64,000 bases of DNA from Lutibacter flavus (GCF_900188355.1 NZ_FZNX01000007.1:62001-126000), one strand, 5' to 3'. Positions 46,306 to 55,220 are shown, numbered from the stretch's first letter. Numbers and translations: made by a program. The notes: generated by a model from the letters alone, not told the origin.

Positions 46306-47205
46306 TTAATATTTGGGCCTGAATGTTTCAATAATCTTAGCATCTACCCAAAATATATCTACATTTTCGTAGTTGTTTGTACCCATATTCCTGCTGAAGA
46401 AAAGATATTTTCCATCCGGCGTCACACTCGCAGATGCTTCCCATGCTTCCGTATTTATTTTGTCTGCCAAATTAATGGCATCACCCCACGAGCCATCTTG
46501 CTGTTTAAAGCTAATATAAATATCAGAACTACCATATCCATCTTCTCTTTTAGCATCCCATATCAAATAGGATTCGTCGGGTGCAATGAATGGATGACTC
46601 AGATTTGTTCCCGTATTAATTGCTTTGCTCAATGCTTTGGGTTTTTCATATTTTTCATCTATGATTCGTGAATAACGAATTGGAAAGTTTGGATTATTTT
46701 TTTTATAGGTGTCAAAATAATATGTTCCATTAGCAGAAGACGAAAGCCTCATGATGAACATATCTGAGCTATCTTTAAATGGAGCTTCAAGATGTTTTAA
46801 GTCAGACCATCCTGTTTTGGTTCGTTCCATATATCGTCCGCCCAAATGCATCGTCTTGCCATCCGAAGAGAACATGGGCTGACCTACCCGTTTTGATACA
46901 AAAGACTCGACCCATTGATTATTTTTATATTGAAAAACAACAAATGTAGATTTCTCGTATTTCCCACCACTTCTAATAAAATAGAACTCTTTCATATCGG
47001 GCGTGAAAGTTCCGCTATATTCATAATGCTCTGTAGAAACAATACCTGGAGCGAAAGATTCAGGTATTAAACCCGGTGGCCTTTGTCCAAGATAGGGGCT
47101 TTCTATAGTTGGTGAATCACTATCTTTTAAATTCTGTTTTTTAGTATTGCATGCATTTAAAAATAGTATCAATACAAGTGTTAAAATAAAATAGGCTTTT
47201 TTCAT
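46306..47205 (-). CDS. PD40/TolB-like propeller lipoprotein, paralogue A
   Basis: A 299-residue protein with a lipobox (LFLNACN, Cys near 19). A six-bladed WD40-like PD40 propeller covers about 60-290, with repeats such as [35 protein letters not shown] and [13 protein letters not shown]. It is about 60 percent similar by eye to the protein at 62090-63001, including the shared [20 protein letters not shown] start. It probably binds a partner in the periplasm. Downstream of the 4-TM gene in the transcript from site 4. Confidence 0.88.
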   Translation of the reverse strand: MKKAYFILTLVLILFLNACNTKKQNLKDSDSPTIESPYLGQRPPGLIPESFAPGIVSTEHYEYSGTFTPDMKEFYFIRSGGKYEKSTFVVFQYKNNQWVESFVSKRVGQPMFSSDGKTMHLGGRYMERTKTGWSDLKHLEAPFKDSSDMFIMRLSSSANGTYYFDTYKKNNPNFPIRYSRIIDEKYEKPKALSKAINTGTNLSHPFIAPDESYLIWDAKREDGYGSSDIYISFKQQDGSWGDAINLADKINTEAWEASASVTPDGKYLFFSRNMGTNNYENVDIFWVDAKIIETFRPKY

Positions 47206-47239
47206 TGTTTAAAAGTTTTTAATTGCTATGAGTGGTAAT

Positions 47240-47641
47240 TTAGATTTCATTATTTTTTGTTGCACTTTTTAGCATTATGCTCAACAACATTAAAAATGCT
47301 AAACCGAATCCTAAAACACCAATATTAATTCCGAAAAGTGTTTTTTCACTCCCATCTAAATATTTCATGGAGCCACCATAATATTCTTGTAAAATAAATG
47401 CTAATAAGAAGCCTCCTGTAATGAGTAAACTTAAAATAGTACTGATTTTGGTCTCCTTTTTTACCCAAACAAGCCATAAGCAAAGAATACCTATCCCTGA
47501 ATTTGTAAGTAATTGCCATACTTCATGGATGCGAACATGTGGTGTCCAATCTGGATTAAAAACATGAGTGGCATTAATCTCCAAATAGGGAACTATGACA
47601 GCATAAAGAATGACGCTGAATGTAATGGCAAAATTTTTCAT
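47240..47641 (-). CDS. Small 4-TM membrane protein, paralogue A
   Basis: 133 residues with four membrane helices (about 4-22, 45-65, 70-88, 103-124) and a conserved loop HVFNPDWTPHVRIHEVWQL between helices 1 and 2. It is nearly identical in layout to the protein at 55733-56134, and a third truncated copy lies at 55092-55205. The family is unknown to me. It lies between a serine hydrolase and a PD40 gene, the same setting in which its paralogue is found. Confidence 0.75.
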   Translation of the reverse strand: MKNFAITFSVILYAVIVPYLEINATHVFNPDWTPHVRIHEVWQLLTNSGIGILCLWLVWVKKETKISTILSLLITGGFLLAFILQEYYGGSMKYLDGSEKTLFGINIGVLGFGLAFLMLLSIMLKSATKNNEI

Positions 47642-47740
47642 TTCTTCTTGATTATTGTTTTTACTTTGCTAAAGTACCCGTCTTTATATCTAAATTCTAA
47701 AACATTTATATTTTCCTTTTGAATTTGAAAGTTTCTATTC

Positions 47741-47861
47741 CTCGTGTATGAGTAGTAGCGGATTTCTACTAACTAACTTTTTAGTTTTACCCAGACCTTA
47801 GTTTTATGTTTATTCTTTTCGTTCTAGCACCTTAACTGCTATTACTTATACACACTGTTAC
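47741..47861 (-). repeat. attC-like inverted-repeat element, copy A
   Basis: Left arm gtgtatgagtagtagcgg (47744-47761) and right arm ctgctattacttatacac (47836-47853) pair with only G.T wobbles on the + strand. The right end actgtta stops 15 bp from the stop codon of the serine hydrolase at 47876. Confidence 0.7.
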
Positions 47862-47875
47862 AAAACATAATATTA

Positions 47876-48976
47876 TTAATCTCCTAATACCATACTTGCG
47901 ATTTGTGAATTAATTTGATTTGGTCTGACTATCCAATTAAAAGCACCATTGGTTAACAAAATAACTGTAACTTTTTTATTCGTTTTTTCGTTCCAATAAT
48001 GACGAAAGGATGAAATTCCAGCACCTCCATGACCAACCATTTTGTAATTATCTTGTAACCTGTATGCTTCCCAACCTAATCCAAAGTAACCGTCTTTTCC
48101 ATCAGTTAATTTTACAGGAGTCCAGATTTTATCAAGTTGTTCTTTGGTTAAGATTTCCTCATTTTGCAAATATTGAAACCATATTATCAAATCATTGATT
48201 TTAATATTCAATCCAGCTCCAGCATACATTGGTGAAGAATAATTTAATGGAAACATTTCCAGGCTATTATTAACATTCTGATAGCAAGTTACTCTGTTAG
48301 GAATAACTTTTTTAAATCCACCATATTTGGCCGAATTCAATCCGAATTTATCGAAATACTGTTCTTGCATATATGATTCAAAATCTTGGTTTGCAAGTTT
48401 TTCTATGATTATGCGAATTAATAAAAAGCCAGTGGCATTGTATTTCGATTCAGTTCCAGACTTTGAACTAAATGGCTTGTCTTTTAATGCATCAATAACA
48501 AACTTTTCATTTTCTGGAGCTAGGTAGATTTGATAGTCTATCTGGTCTGGAATTTCAGAAGTATGGGATAACAATTGTTTCAAAGTTAATTTACGCCATG
48601 ATTCAGGTAAGTCTTTTCTCTTCGGAAGAAAATCTTCAACGGTTTCATTTACATTCCGATTGTATATGTTTAATAGATTATGGAGCGCGATGGAACTAAA
48701 TAATTTAGAAATTGAAGCTACTGGAAATGAATTCTCCAATGTCATTGGTACTTGAAGTTGAGTATTAGCTAAACCAAATGATTTTTCATGGACTACTTCA
48801 TTGTCTATTAGTATCGCATAGTTAAGCCCAACTATTTTTAAGCTATCAATCATACTTTCCAAATAATCGTCTGTCTTATTAAAAACTTCTTTATCTACGG
48901 ATATTGATTTTTCTTGACAATAAAATCTTGTAAACAAAGTGTTTGCTAAAAATATTATTAGGACAATTTTTTTCAT
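47876..48976 (-). CDS. Secreted class-C beta-lactamase-like serine hydrolase, altered YxN motif
   Basis: A 366-residue protein with a signal peptide (1-20). The nucleophile motif SISK lies in FPVASISKLF (about 92), and the HxG-type motif VGHGGAG is near 322. The second motif reads KYNATGF, so where relatives have Y-x-N there is Y-N-A and the catalytic Asn is lost. It may act on other substrates or be impaired. It has the LytTR-like site 4 and a 270-nt leader that contains the remains of another gene. Confidence 0.88.
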   Translation of the reverse strand: MKKIVLIIFLANTLFTRFYCQEKSISVDKEVFNKTDDYLESMIDSLKIVGLNYAILIDNEVVHEKSFGLANTQLQVPMTLENSFPVASISKLFSSIALHNLLNIYNRNVNETVEDFLPKRKDLPESWRKLTLKQLLSHTSEIPDQIDYQIYLAPENEKFVIDALKDKPFSSKSGTESKYNATGFLLIRIIIEKLANQDFESYMQEQYFDKFGLNSAKYGGFKKVIPNRVTCYQNVNNSLEMFPLNYSSPMYAGAGLNIKINDLIIWFQYLQNEEILTKEQLDKIWTPVKLTDGKDGYFGLGWEAYRLQDNYKMVGHGGAGISSFRHYWNEKTNKKVTVILLTNGAFNWIVRPNQINSQIASMVLGD

Positions 48977-49049
48977 AATTGTAATTCTGATTTTGTGCTT
49001 TATTTTTTGTAACTCGTAATCTATCTAACTTAATTTCTCCTTAATTTAT

Positions 49050-49185
49050 AGAGTTTTGTAATAGATGAAAGCCATATCTACTAAAAGAAAGCATTGCTTA
49101 TCTAACTATTCATCACATCCTTTTTTTGCTGAATTATTTAGATAACTAATTTCAACTTGACTATGTAATTACAGGCTAGTATCTA
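49050..49185 (-). pseudogene. Remnant of a paralogue of the 57414-57722 gene
   Basis: The minus strand reads KMLDTS, a stop, LHSQVEISYLNNSAKKGCDE, a stop, LDKQCFLLVDMAF. This matches KIIDTSWELHSKVETSYLN and LDKQRLLLADMS of the protein at 57414-57722. Two stops and loss of both ends mark it as dead. It lies in the leader of the serine hydrolase at 47876, the same relative place as the intact gene before the hydrolase at 56156. Confidence 0.8.
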
Positions 49186-49251
49186 ACATTTTTAATTTTA
49201 GTCCAATTAGAACCAAAAATACTTAACCTAAAACTTTATAAGTTTCTAATG

Positions 49252-49314
49252 CAAAGATGAGGTGTCATCCTCGATTTTTTTTGTCCGAGAAGCAGTAAAA
49301 TTTGTTCTAAAAGG
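49252..49314 (-). promoter_or_regulatory. LytTR-like direct-repeat operator and -7 box, site 4
   Basis: tttgtccgagaag (49280) and tttgttctaaaagg (49301) repeat at 21 bp. The gene-strand -7-like box CATCTTTG lies at 49252-49259, 20 bp away. It serves the dead small gene and the hydrolase at 47876. Confidence 0.7.
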
Positions 49315-49350
49315 ATTTTACTTTCTATTATGAAATCATCTTTTTCAATT

Positions 49351-49505
49351 CTACCAATATTCGAAAATTTTAGAGATCCTACCTTCTCTAAACTCAATAA
49401 GAGTCATATTAATATCTCCTTCTACAGTTTTAACATTCTCCTTTTTAATATATCGCTTATACACCGCAATTGCAATAAGTCCAACTATCTTACTATAGGT
49501 TGAAA
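49351..49505 (-). pseudogene. Possible remnant of an NTF2/SnoaL-like gene
   Basis: The minus-strand frame ending at 49351 reads TVEGDINMTLIEFREGRISK, then IFEYW and a stop. This resembles the last two strands of NTF2/SnoaL-like proteins. Upstream the frame is short and has no start. It begins about 40 bp after LytTR-like site 5, which may once have driven it. Weak evidence. Confidence 0.3.
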
Positions 49506-49542
49506 TACTAAGTCTTAGTTTTTTTATAACTAATTTCTATTA

Positions 49543-49604
49543 CAAAGATGAATTGTAAACGTGATTATATTAGTTCAAAAAGCAATAAGATTTGTTCAAA
49601 AAGG
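49543..49604 (-). promoter_or_regulatory. LytTR-like direct-repeat operator and -7 box, site 5
   Basis: ttagttcaaaaag (49570) and tttgttcaaaaagg (49591) repeat at 21 bp. The gene-strand -7-like box CATCTTTG lies at 49543-49550, 19 bp away. No intact gene starts close to it. Confidence 0.65.
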
Positions 49605-49689
49605 ATTTTACTTTAATTAAAGAAAAGAATGGTGATAGACAAACAAACACTAATAATATATGTAATAAATAATGAGGAATAAAAAAAAT

Positions 49690-49740
49690 TACTTTTCGAT
49701 TAAGCACCCTAAACACACATTAAAAGTAGCCATTGTTAGC
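49690..49740 (-). repeat. attC-like element, copy G (right end only clear)
   Basis: ttaagcaccctaaac then attgttagc aligns with the right ends of the other copies. It stops 12 bp from the stop codon of the cupin gene at 49753. A left arm is not clear. Confidence 0.45.
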
Positions 49741-49752
49741 TGCTGGCTTTTA

Positions 49753-50118
49753 TTAAATTTCCTCCAGTTTCTTAACAGTGAATTCGTTTTCAGTATTTCC
49801 AGTATTTATAGTGGTGTTGGGTTCAAAAAGAAGTACTTTAACTTCACCAACTGCTATAGGCTTATGATTCGTTCCTCTAGGAATAACAACAAATTCCCCC
49901 GAGTTTATTTCTAACGTTTCATTGTCTAATTCCATTAACAATTTCCCTTCTATTACGAGAAACATTTCGTCTTCATTATCGTGCTTATGAAGAACGAATT
50001 CATCTTTAAATTTTGCTGCTTTTACAAGTTGTCCATTTAATTCTCCAACAATTTTGGGACTCCAATAATCAGTAAAGGAGTCAAACTTGCTATTAAGGTT
50101 TACTGTTTTTATTCCCAT
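49753..50118 (-). CDS. Cupin-domain protein
   Basis: A 121-residue single cupin_2 barrel. Metal-binding motif 1 reads VLHKHDNEDEMFLVIEGKLL (about 43-62, His-His-Glu type pattern HKHDNEDE) and motif 2 has FVVIPRGTNHKPIAVGE (about 80-96). There is no signal peptide. Such proteins are mostly of unknown role, isomerase- or dioxygenase-like. It is a single gene between elements G and B. Confidence 0.88.
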   Translation of the reverse strand: MGIKTVNLNSKFDSFTDYWSPKIVGELNGQLVKAAKFKDEFVLHKHDNEDEMFLVIEGKLLMELDNETLEINSGEFVVIPRGTNHKPIAVGEVKVLLFEPNTTINTGNTENEFTVKKLEEI

Positions 50119-50132
50119 ATTTATTTTTGGCT

Positions 50133-50255
50133 GTCTTGTATATGAAAAGTAGTGGGCTTTTATGCACTAATTTTCGGTTTATAACTAACCTTTATTTTAT
50201 TAATTATCTTTAGTTTAAGCCCTAAAACCGCTATTACTTTTACACCTTGTTGTGT
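50133..50255 (-). repeat. attC-like inverted-repeat element, copy B
   Basis: Left arm cttgtatatgaaaagtagtg (50135-50154) pairs with ccgctattacttttacacc (50228-50246). The right end ttgttgtg overlaps the stop codon of the panE-like gene at 50240. Confidence 0.65.
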
Positions 50256-51187
50256 GTAGCTTTTATTTCCAGAAATATTTTTTCAGAAAAAGGAGTATTT
50301 ACATTTATTTCTTTTCCATAATTAATGATTGCACCAGCGAACAGTTCTAGTTCATTATTTTCTTTTCCTGAATTTACATCAAGCTGTAAAGAAGTTGGTG
50401 TTTTCGGAGGAAACGTTGATGCTTTTTTAAATGTTTTTTGAATAATATCATCTTGTAGATGAATTCCTTTTTTATCTGCAATTGATTTTATTTCAATCAT
50501 AATTTTAGTTGCTTCTTCTTTCTGTAATTCAATTGAGCAAACGTCTCCAATAGATGAATTATGTTTAGCCGTTACTAAACCAAAACTTGCAATAAAAATA
50601 AACTTCGTCCAAATATCAGCTTGAGAATTCTCTTTAAAGTCAAAATTTATCTTACTTACTTCTATTAAATTTAGAATCCAATCAATATTTTCAGACGTAT
50701 GTTCTGGGTCTTTACCGAAAATTAATTGTCCTGCTTTTCCTTTATGTTCAATGATTCCTTTTTCTTTTATATGTGAAGCAACATAAACACAAGAAGGCAA
50801 AATAATATTGTTAGGTATTACTTTACGAATTCGATCATAAATATCAGCTCCATTCATCATTGGTAGTAAAACTGTGTTTTTTGTAATTACTTTGTATAGT
50901 TGGCTACAAATATTCTCTAAATCATATTCTTTAACACAGATAAAGACCAAATCTGGGTTTTTAATTTTCGAAATGCTCTGATAAATAGCATCAGGATTTG
51001 TTATGCTATTTTTGTGTTCAGAAGAGAGCAATGTAAGACCTCTTTCTTTAACCGTTTCATATGTTTTAGCTCTGGCAATAAATGAGATTTGATTTTGTTT
51101 ATTTGTTACGTTATTCTGGCATATCTTAAATCCAAAATAACCACCAACACCTCCAAAACCTATAATAACAATGTGTTTTTTATCCAT
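50240..51187 (-). CDS. Ketopantoate reductase family protein (ApbA/PanE)
   Basis: 315 residues. The N-terminal Rossmann fold with IIGFGGVGGYFG (residues about 7-18) binds NADP; the central strand with FICVKEYD is typical. The C-terminal helical ApbA_C domain starts at about 185 and contains ADIWTKFIFIASFGLVTA with the Lys of the active site. It reduces 2-dehydropantoate or a similar 2-oxo acid. A housekeeping panE elsewhere cannot be excluded. It lies among single accessory genes, so I leave the symbol off. Confidence 0.85.
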   Translation of the reverse strand: MDKKHIVIIGFGGVGGYFGFKICQNNVTNKQNQISFIARAKTYETVKERGLTLLSSEHKNSITNPDAIYQSISKIKNPDLVFICVKEYDLENICSQLYKVITKNTVLLPMMNGADIYDRIRKVIPNNIILPSCVYVASHIKEKGIIEHKGKAGQLIFGKDPEHTSENIDWILNLIEVSKINFDFKENSQADIWTKFIFIASFGLVTAKHNSSIGDVCSIELQKEEATKIMIEIKSIADKKGIHLQDDIIQKTFKKASTFPPKTPTSLQLDVNSGKENNELELFAGAIINYGKEINVNTPFSEKIFLEIKATHNKV

Positions 51188-51250
51188 TTTTATTTTTTTT
51201 ACAAATATTAAAACTCTTGATTAGATAAGCACTTGATAAATGACAAGAAA

Positions 51251-51832
51251 TTATATTTTACTAATTTCTTTTCTAATTCTACTTAATGAACTGTCAGTAA
51301 TACCTAGAAAGGAAGCTATAACTTTGAGAGGAACGTTTTGGAAAATATTAGATTGCTGCTTTAAAAGATTTAAATACCTTGTTTCTGCTTTTTTACTTGC
51401 CATTTCAATTACTCTATCGTTTAATTTAGAATAATTTATAACAAATAAAAGCCTACTGAACTCCCTGAATTCAGGAATATTATGAAAGTTTTTCTGTACG
51501 TTTTCTAGGCTTGTTTCCCAGAATGAGCAGTGAGTTATAGTTTGATAGATTACTTTTGTAGGTTGTTTTTTGAAAAAAGATAAAAAGTCATTTACAAAGC
51601 AAGGGGCTGAATAAATGTTGGTTGTAATTTCTTGATTATCTTCATTTAGAATATATGAACGCATATATCCTTTCTCTAAAAAATATGTTTTTGTACTAAT
51701 AGCATCTTTATTTAGTAACGTTGTATTCTTATCTAATGTAAAACCACAAAATGTTTCCGTAATTTTCCCCACAATTTCTTTTTGAATAGGAAACAAAGAA
51801 TGGAAATAATTATTAAGTTTTGATTTGTCCAT
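51251..51832 (-). CDS. Crp/Fnr-family transcriptional regulator
   Basis: 193 residues with a cyclic-nucleotide-binding-like beta-barrel (about 20-115, FLEKGYMRSYILNEDNQEIT) and a C-terminal HTH (about 150-190, PLKVIASFLGITDSSLSRIRK). There are no cysteines for an Fe-S cluster in Fnr positions. This is the short type abundant in flavobacteria. The signal and targets are unknown. Gap of 63 bp to the PanE-like gene start. Confidence 0.9.
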   Translation of the reverse strand: MDKSKLNNYFHSLFPIQKEIVGKITETFCGFTLDKNTTLLNKDAISTKTYFLEKGYMRSYILNEDNQEITTNIYSAPCFVNDFLSFFKKQPTKVIYQTITHCSFWETSLENVQKNFHNIPEFREFSRLLFVINYSKLNDRVIEMASKKAETRYLNLLKQQSNIFQNVPLKVIASFLGITDSSLSRIRKEISKI

Positions 51833-51850
51833 TAGTTAGTTTTTTTTAGC

Positions 51851-52007
51851 TACACATAACGTCTCGCTATGGTTAGTGCGTGATTAAAAGGAACTGACCT
51901 TTTGATTAAGCACTTAGCCAAATTTACAAATTTGGCGGACTTTGTTAAAATCTACCAATTTTGGGTTTGGTACTTAACCCTTATTATTTTTATACTTTGT
52001 TATACCC
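51851..52007 (-). repeat. attC-like element, copy D
   Basis: The left end acataacg (about 51854-51861) and the right end tttgttatacc (51996-52006) are inverted at ataac/gttat. The inner tacttaacccttattatttt aligns with the right ends of copies A-C. A perfect inner hairpin gccaaattt/aaatttggc lies at 51927-51946. It stops 5 bp from the stop codon of the AlkC-type gene at 52012. Confidence 0.6.
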
Positions 52008-52011
52008 TTTT

Positions 52012-53121
52012 TTATTTTTTAATTAATTCAAAATCAATTTTATCGAATTCTTTTCCGTTAATGATTATTGACAATTGATGTTGTCCAATATGAAATTTTC
52101 GAGTTGTAATTATTTTAAAAGATTGTTTTCGCTTAATTCGAGTTGTTGAATTTCCAGAATATTGTTTTTCACTTATTTTAAACACTTTCTTTGACAAAGT
52201 ACCGTTTGATTTTTGGTAATAAAGTCCATATTCCAACCTTATTCTTGATGCTAAATTGTTTGTGTTTTTAATTTCAAATGTAAATTCTAAAAAAGATCCT
52301 ATTTTAACTTTAGGTGTAAGAGTTTCAAAGTTGTCAATTTTGATTTTATCTATTGCTCCAAATCCAAATAATTTCAATACTTCTAAATTGCCTTGTTTTA
52401 AAAGTGTTCTACAAGCGTGTTTTATCAACCAGTCTGTTTCTGTTGTTTTTCCTTGCCAACTTTTCACAAGTTTAATGACCGTATTTGGGTTGTCTTTTGA
52501 AATGTCATTTAGATTATTTGCAACACTTCTTCTAACACTTTCCGATTTATCATTTTTTAACTGTTCAAGAATAGGAATAATTGGTGTAGGATTATTTTTC
52601 AATGAAGGTATTGCCATTGCCCAAGGCAATCTTGGTCTACAACCTTCCGTTGCAAGTCGTCTAACCATTGGGTGTTTATGCTTTGACCATAGGTTCATTT
52701 TTTTTATCATTTCAATTTCATATTTAATGATAAATGGTCTAACAGCAAATTCACAACTTGTGAATTGCGTTATTCGTTCAAATGCTTTTATTGATGTATT
52801 GTAATTTTCTAAACCATATAGTTCAATAAAATCAGGAAGAAACATAAATTCAATACCTTCTTCCCTAATTCCATTTTTTTTTAATTGTGAAATTAATATT
52901 AGAATTGTTTCTACATTTTCACCGAAATTTTCGGACAAATGATTTTTCAGCACAATTGAAATGTGCCTCATTCGTTGTTTTAATTCTCTGTTTTTCCATT
53001 CATTATCATAGATGCAGTTCAAAAATGCCTTTTTATCAAAATCGGATTTTACTTGTTGTACTACATCTATGAAAGAATCAAAGAATTTTTGATTATAAAT
53101 ATTCTTAAATAATTCAGCCAT
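52012..53121 (-). CDS. DNA alkylation repair protein, AlkC type
   Basis: A 369-residue DNA glycosylase of the HEAT-like-repeat AlkD superfamily that removes N-alkylated bases such as 3-methyladenine. HEAT-like helices cover about 20-255 and include KHKHPMVRRLATEGCRPRLPW (two stretches) and SESVRRSVANNLNDISKDNP, which carry the DNA-facing Arg residues and Trp. A C-terminal Ig-like domain (about 265-365) marks the AlkC branch. It is a single gene bounded by elements D and, one gene later, C. Confidence 0.9.
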   Translation of the reverse strand: MAELFKNIYNQKFFDSFIDVVQQVKSDFDKKAFLNCIYDNEWKNRELKQRMRHISIVLKNHLSENFGENVETILILISQLKKNGIREEGIEFMFLPDFIELYGLENYNTSIKAFERITQFTSCEFAVRPFIIKYEIEMIKKMNLWSKHKHPMVRRLATEGCRPRLPWAMAIPSLKNNPTPIIPILEQLKNDKSESVRRSVANNLNDISKDNPNTVIKLVKSWQGKTTETDWLIKHACRTLLKQGNLEVLKLFGFGAIDKIKIDNFETLTPKVKIGSFLEFTFEIKNTNNLASRIRLEYGLYYQKSNGTLSKKVFKISEKQYSGNSTTRIKRKQSFKIITTRKFHIGQHQLSIIINGKEFDKIDFELIKK

Positions 53122-53241
53122 TCATTACTTTTCTTTAACTCACATATTATACTGAAATAGGTTGACCTTTTTTACAGGTTAATTCGATTTTTATTTACTC
53201 AGTTAAATCATTTTTTTAGCCTTTGACTGGCGAAAAATGCT

Positions 53242-53601
53242 TTACCTTAAAATTTTCTCCATCTTACGTCCTTTTGCTAATTCATCCACTATTTTATCCA
53301 AGTATCTTACTTGTTGTGTCAAAGGGGTTTCTATTTCTTCTATCCTATAACCACATATTACTCCTGTAATTAGGTGAGCATTTGGATTTAATTTTGCTTT
53401 CTGAAAAAATGTTTCAAATGTTACTTTATCATTAATGAGTTCTTGCAATAAATTATCATCAAAACTGGTCAACCATTCAATTACTTGATGCACTTCCTCT
53501 TTTGTTCTACCTTTCTTTTCCACTTTTGTGATATAATGTGGATAAACCGAAGCGAATGTCATTTTCGCTATCCGTTCATCGTGTTCAGATGTTGTTTTCA
53601 T
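53242..53601 (-). CDS. DUF2200 protein
   Basis: 119 residues, a whole-length DUF2200 domain: ERIAKMTFASVYPHYITKVE near the start, then EVHQVIEWLTSFDDNLL and the terminal YLDKIVDELAKGRKMEKIL. A soluble helical protein family of unknown function found in accessory loci across phyla. Confidence 0.92.
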   Translation of the reverse strand: MKTTSEHDERIAKMTFASVYPHYITKVEKKGRTKEEVHQVIEWLTSFDDNLLQELINDKVTFETFFQKAKLNPNAHLITGVICGYRIEEIETPLTQQVRYLDKIVDELAKGRKMEKILR

Positions 53602-53710
53602 ATCTTACACTTTAATGCTACTCATTTTAATTAATTTGTCTTTATAAACCTCATTTTTTCTTGTTTCTTTATAAATCATTATCATTTTGAGCAGTGTTCT
53701 AACATTTCCT

Positions 53711-53841
53711 ACAACGGTCTTGAATATGAAAAGTAGCGGAATTTTAAGCGCAAACTTTTCAGCTTGGTACTGACCTTTAAATTATAAAATTCATTTTCGT
53801 TTTAGCACTTAAACTGCTATTTTTCATATACAATATTAGCC
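53711..53841 (-). repeat. attC-like inverted-repeat element, copy C
   Basis: Left arm ttgaatatgaaaagtagcgg (53720-53739) pairs with ctgctatttttcatatacaa (53814-53833), with mostly G.T wobbles on the + strand. The left end has acaacg, the right end attagcc. It stops 4 bp from the stop codon of the S41 peptidase at 53846. This is the clearest copy. Confidence 0.75.
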
Positions 53842-53845
53842 ACTG

Positions 53846-55087
53846 CTATTTGATTCGAATGTCATTAATAACCCATTCCATCATATTGTCAATTCCTTTA
53901 GAGTAACTTTTCCAATCATATTCAATCAAAACATCAGGTTGAACTCCTTGAGTGCCTTTGTCTTGAAATCTAAATAGTCTTTTTGAATATGTAACAATCA
54001 TTCCAGAATTTGGAAGTGTAAACTGTCCCATATCTTGATAACCTGTTGGATTTGAACCCGTTGGCTCTCCAACAATCTTTGCATTGAGGATTTGTCTAAA
54101 TTGTGAAGCATTACTTGTCCCAGCAGAAAAAGTTACTTTGTCTGTTAAAACATAAACTCCAGATTTCCAATCAATACTATCAGCCAAATTCAGATAATAA
54201 GCCAAAAAAGTTCCGACAAAAAAATCTCCACCTCCATTATTCCTCATATCAATTACTACTTGTTTTACTTGATTTTCATTGACATAATTTAGAACTGATT
54301 CTCCAAACTTTTCCATTTCTTCAAATGAAGGATAACTCTCAAATTTGATATAAATTCCTTTAGTGTCTTTTATAGAACCAAACCAAAGATAATCGTGTTT
54401 TAAATCAATTGGTTTTTGAATTTCTGGAATTATAATTTTAAATGTATGGAAGTCGGTATTCTCATAATAATTTTTATTGTTGATAGCGTTTAGCAATACT
54501 TTTGATTCTTTATTACTATCGTCTAAAAAAGAAAATTCTGCTTTAAATTCATTATTTGTTAATTGTAACCCAAACAACAATTCAGATATCATCAAATATT
54601 CACCAGTTCTAATGATTTCAGATTGTTCATTTTCCACGTACTGTGCAACTTTACTCACCTCCTTTGCTATTTTATTTATTGATTTTCCATCAATTTTTGT
54701 CAATATTTTACCCAAAAGATTCTTATGATTGTTAGTCGTTCTGATAACTCTCCATTGTCCGCTTACTTTATAAATTTCAATTGGAAATAAGTATGTTTCG
54801 ACACCTCTTAATGAAAATGCTGTATGACCATCTCCAATTTTTCGAGTTAATCGCATTAAGTCTATAATAATCTCTACATCACTTTTTTTATTTAAAGTTG
54901 ATTTAATTTGCTTTATTTCCTTTTCAAATTCCACTTTGCTAATCGTATTGTATAAGTCAATATGATTTTGTTCAAGATTGGTCTTATAAAAATCAATGTC
55001 TCTAGTCCAACTTTCTATATCTATTGATTGTGAAAATGTATTAGAACTAATTAAAAAACTTAATGTTGCTATTAAAAATCTTCTCAT
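53846..55087 (-). CDS. S41-family peptidase (C-terminal-processing type), secreted
   Basis: A 413-residue protein with a signal peptide (1-19, ending TFS). The N-terminal helical part (about 25-90) precedes a TSPc catalytic core (about 240-400). The catalytic Ser is in VTFSAGTSNASQ (about 325) and the substrate-binding strand is VVIDMRNNGGGDFFVGT. No PDZ domain is clear. It is a periplasmic or secreted protease of the tricorn/CtpA group. Confidence 0.88.
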   Translation of the reverse strand: MRRFLIATLSFLISSNTFSQSIDIESWTRDIDFYKTNLEQNHIDLYNTISKVEFEKEIKQIKSTLNKKSDVEIIIDLMRLTRKIGDGHTAFSLRGVETYLFPIEIYKVSGQWRVIRTTNNHKNLLGKILTKIDGKSINKIAKEVSKVAQYVENEQSEIIRTGEYLMISELLFGLQLTNNEFKAEFSFLDDSNKESKVLLNAINNKNYYENTDFHTFKIIIPEIQKPIDLKHDYLWFGSIKDTKGIYIKFESYPSFEEMEKFGESVLNYVNENQVKQVVIDMRNNGGGDFFVGTFLAYYLNLADSIDWKSGVYVLTDKVTFSAGTSNASQFRQILNAKIVGEPTGSNPTGYQDMGQFTLPNSGMIVTYSKRLFRFQDKGTQGVQPDVLIEYDWKSYSKGIDNMMEWVINDIRIK

Positions 55088-55091
55088 ATTT

Positions 55092-55205
55092 CTATTTTGT
55101 ATTATAATCTCTTTTAATTGTGGCTAACAATAGTATAAATGCTAAACCAAATCCTAAAACACCAATATTAACTCCTAATAGGTTTTTTTTACTTTCACCA
55201 AATAT
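55092..55205 (-). pseudogene. C-terminal remnant of a third 4-TM paralogue
   Basis: The minus strand reads GESKKNLLGVNIGVLGFGLA, then FILLLATIKRDY and a stop at 55092. This matches the last third of the proteins at 47240-47641 and 55733-56134. The rest of the gene is absent. Confidence 0.8.
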
Positions 55206-55220
55206 TCTTTTTAAGAATTC

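Noticed and set aside
52256-52804. 182-codon open frame on the plus strand
   Set aside because: It is antisense to the AlkC-type gene, which has clear HEAT and Ig-like domains; composition reflects the complementary strand.
41724-53841. A true integron with integrase
   Set aside because: No tyrosine recombinase gene is present in the window, and some element ends match GTTRRRY only in part, so only an attC-like claim is made.
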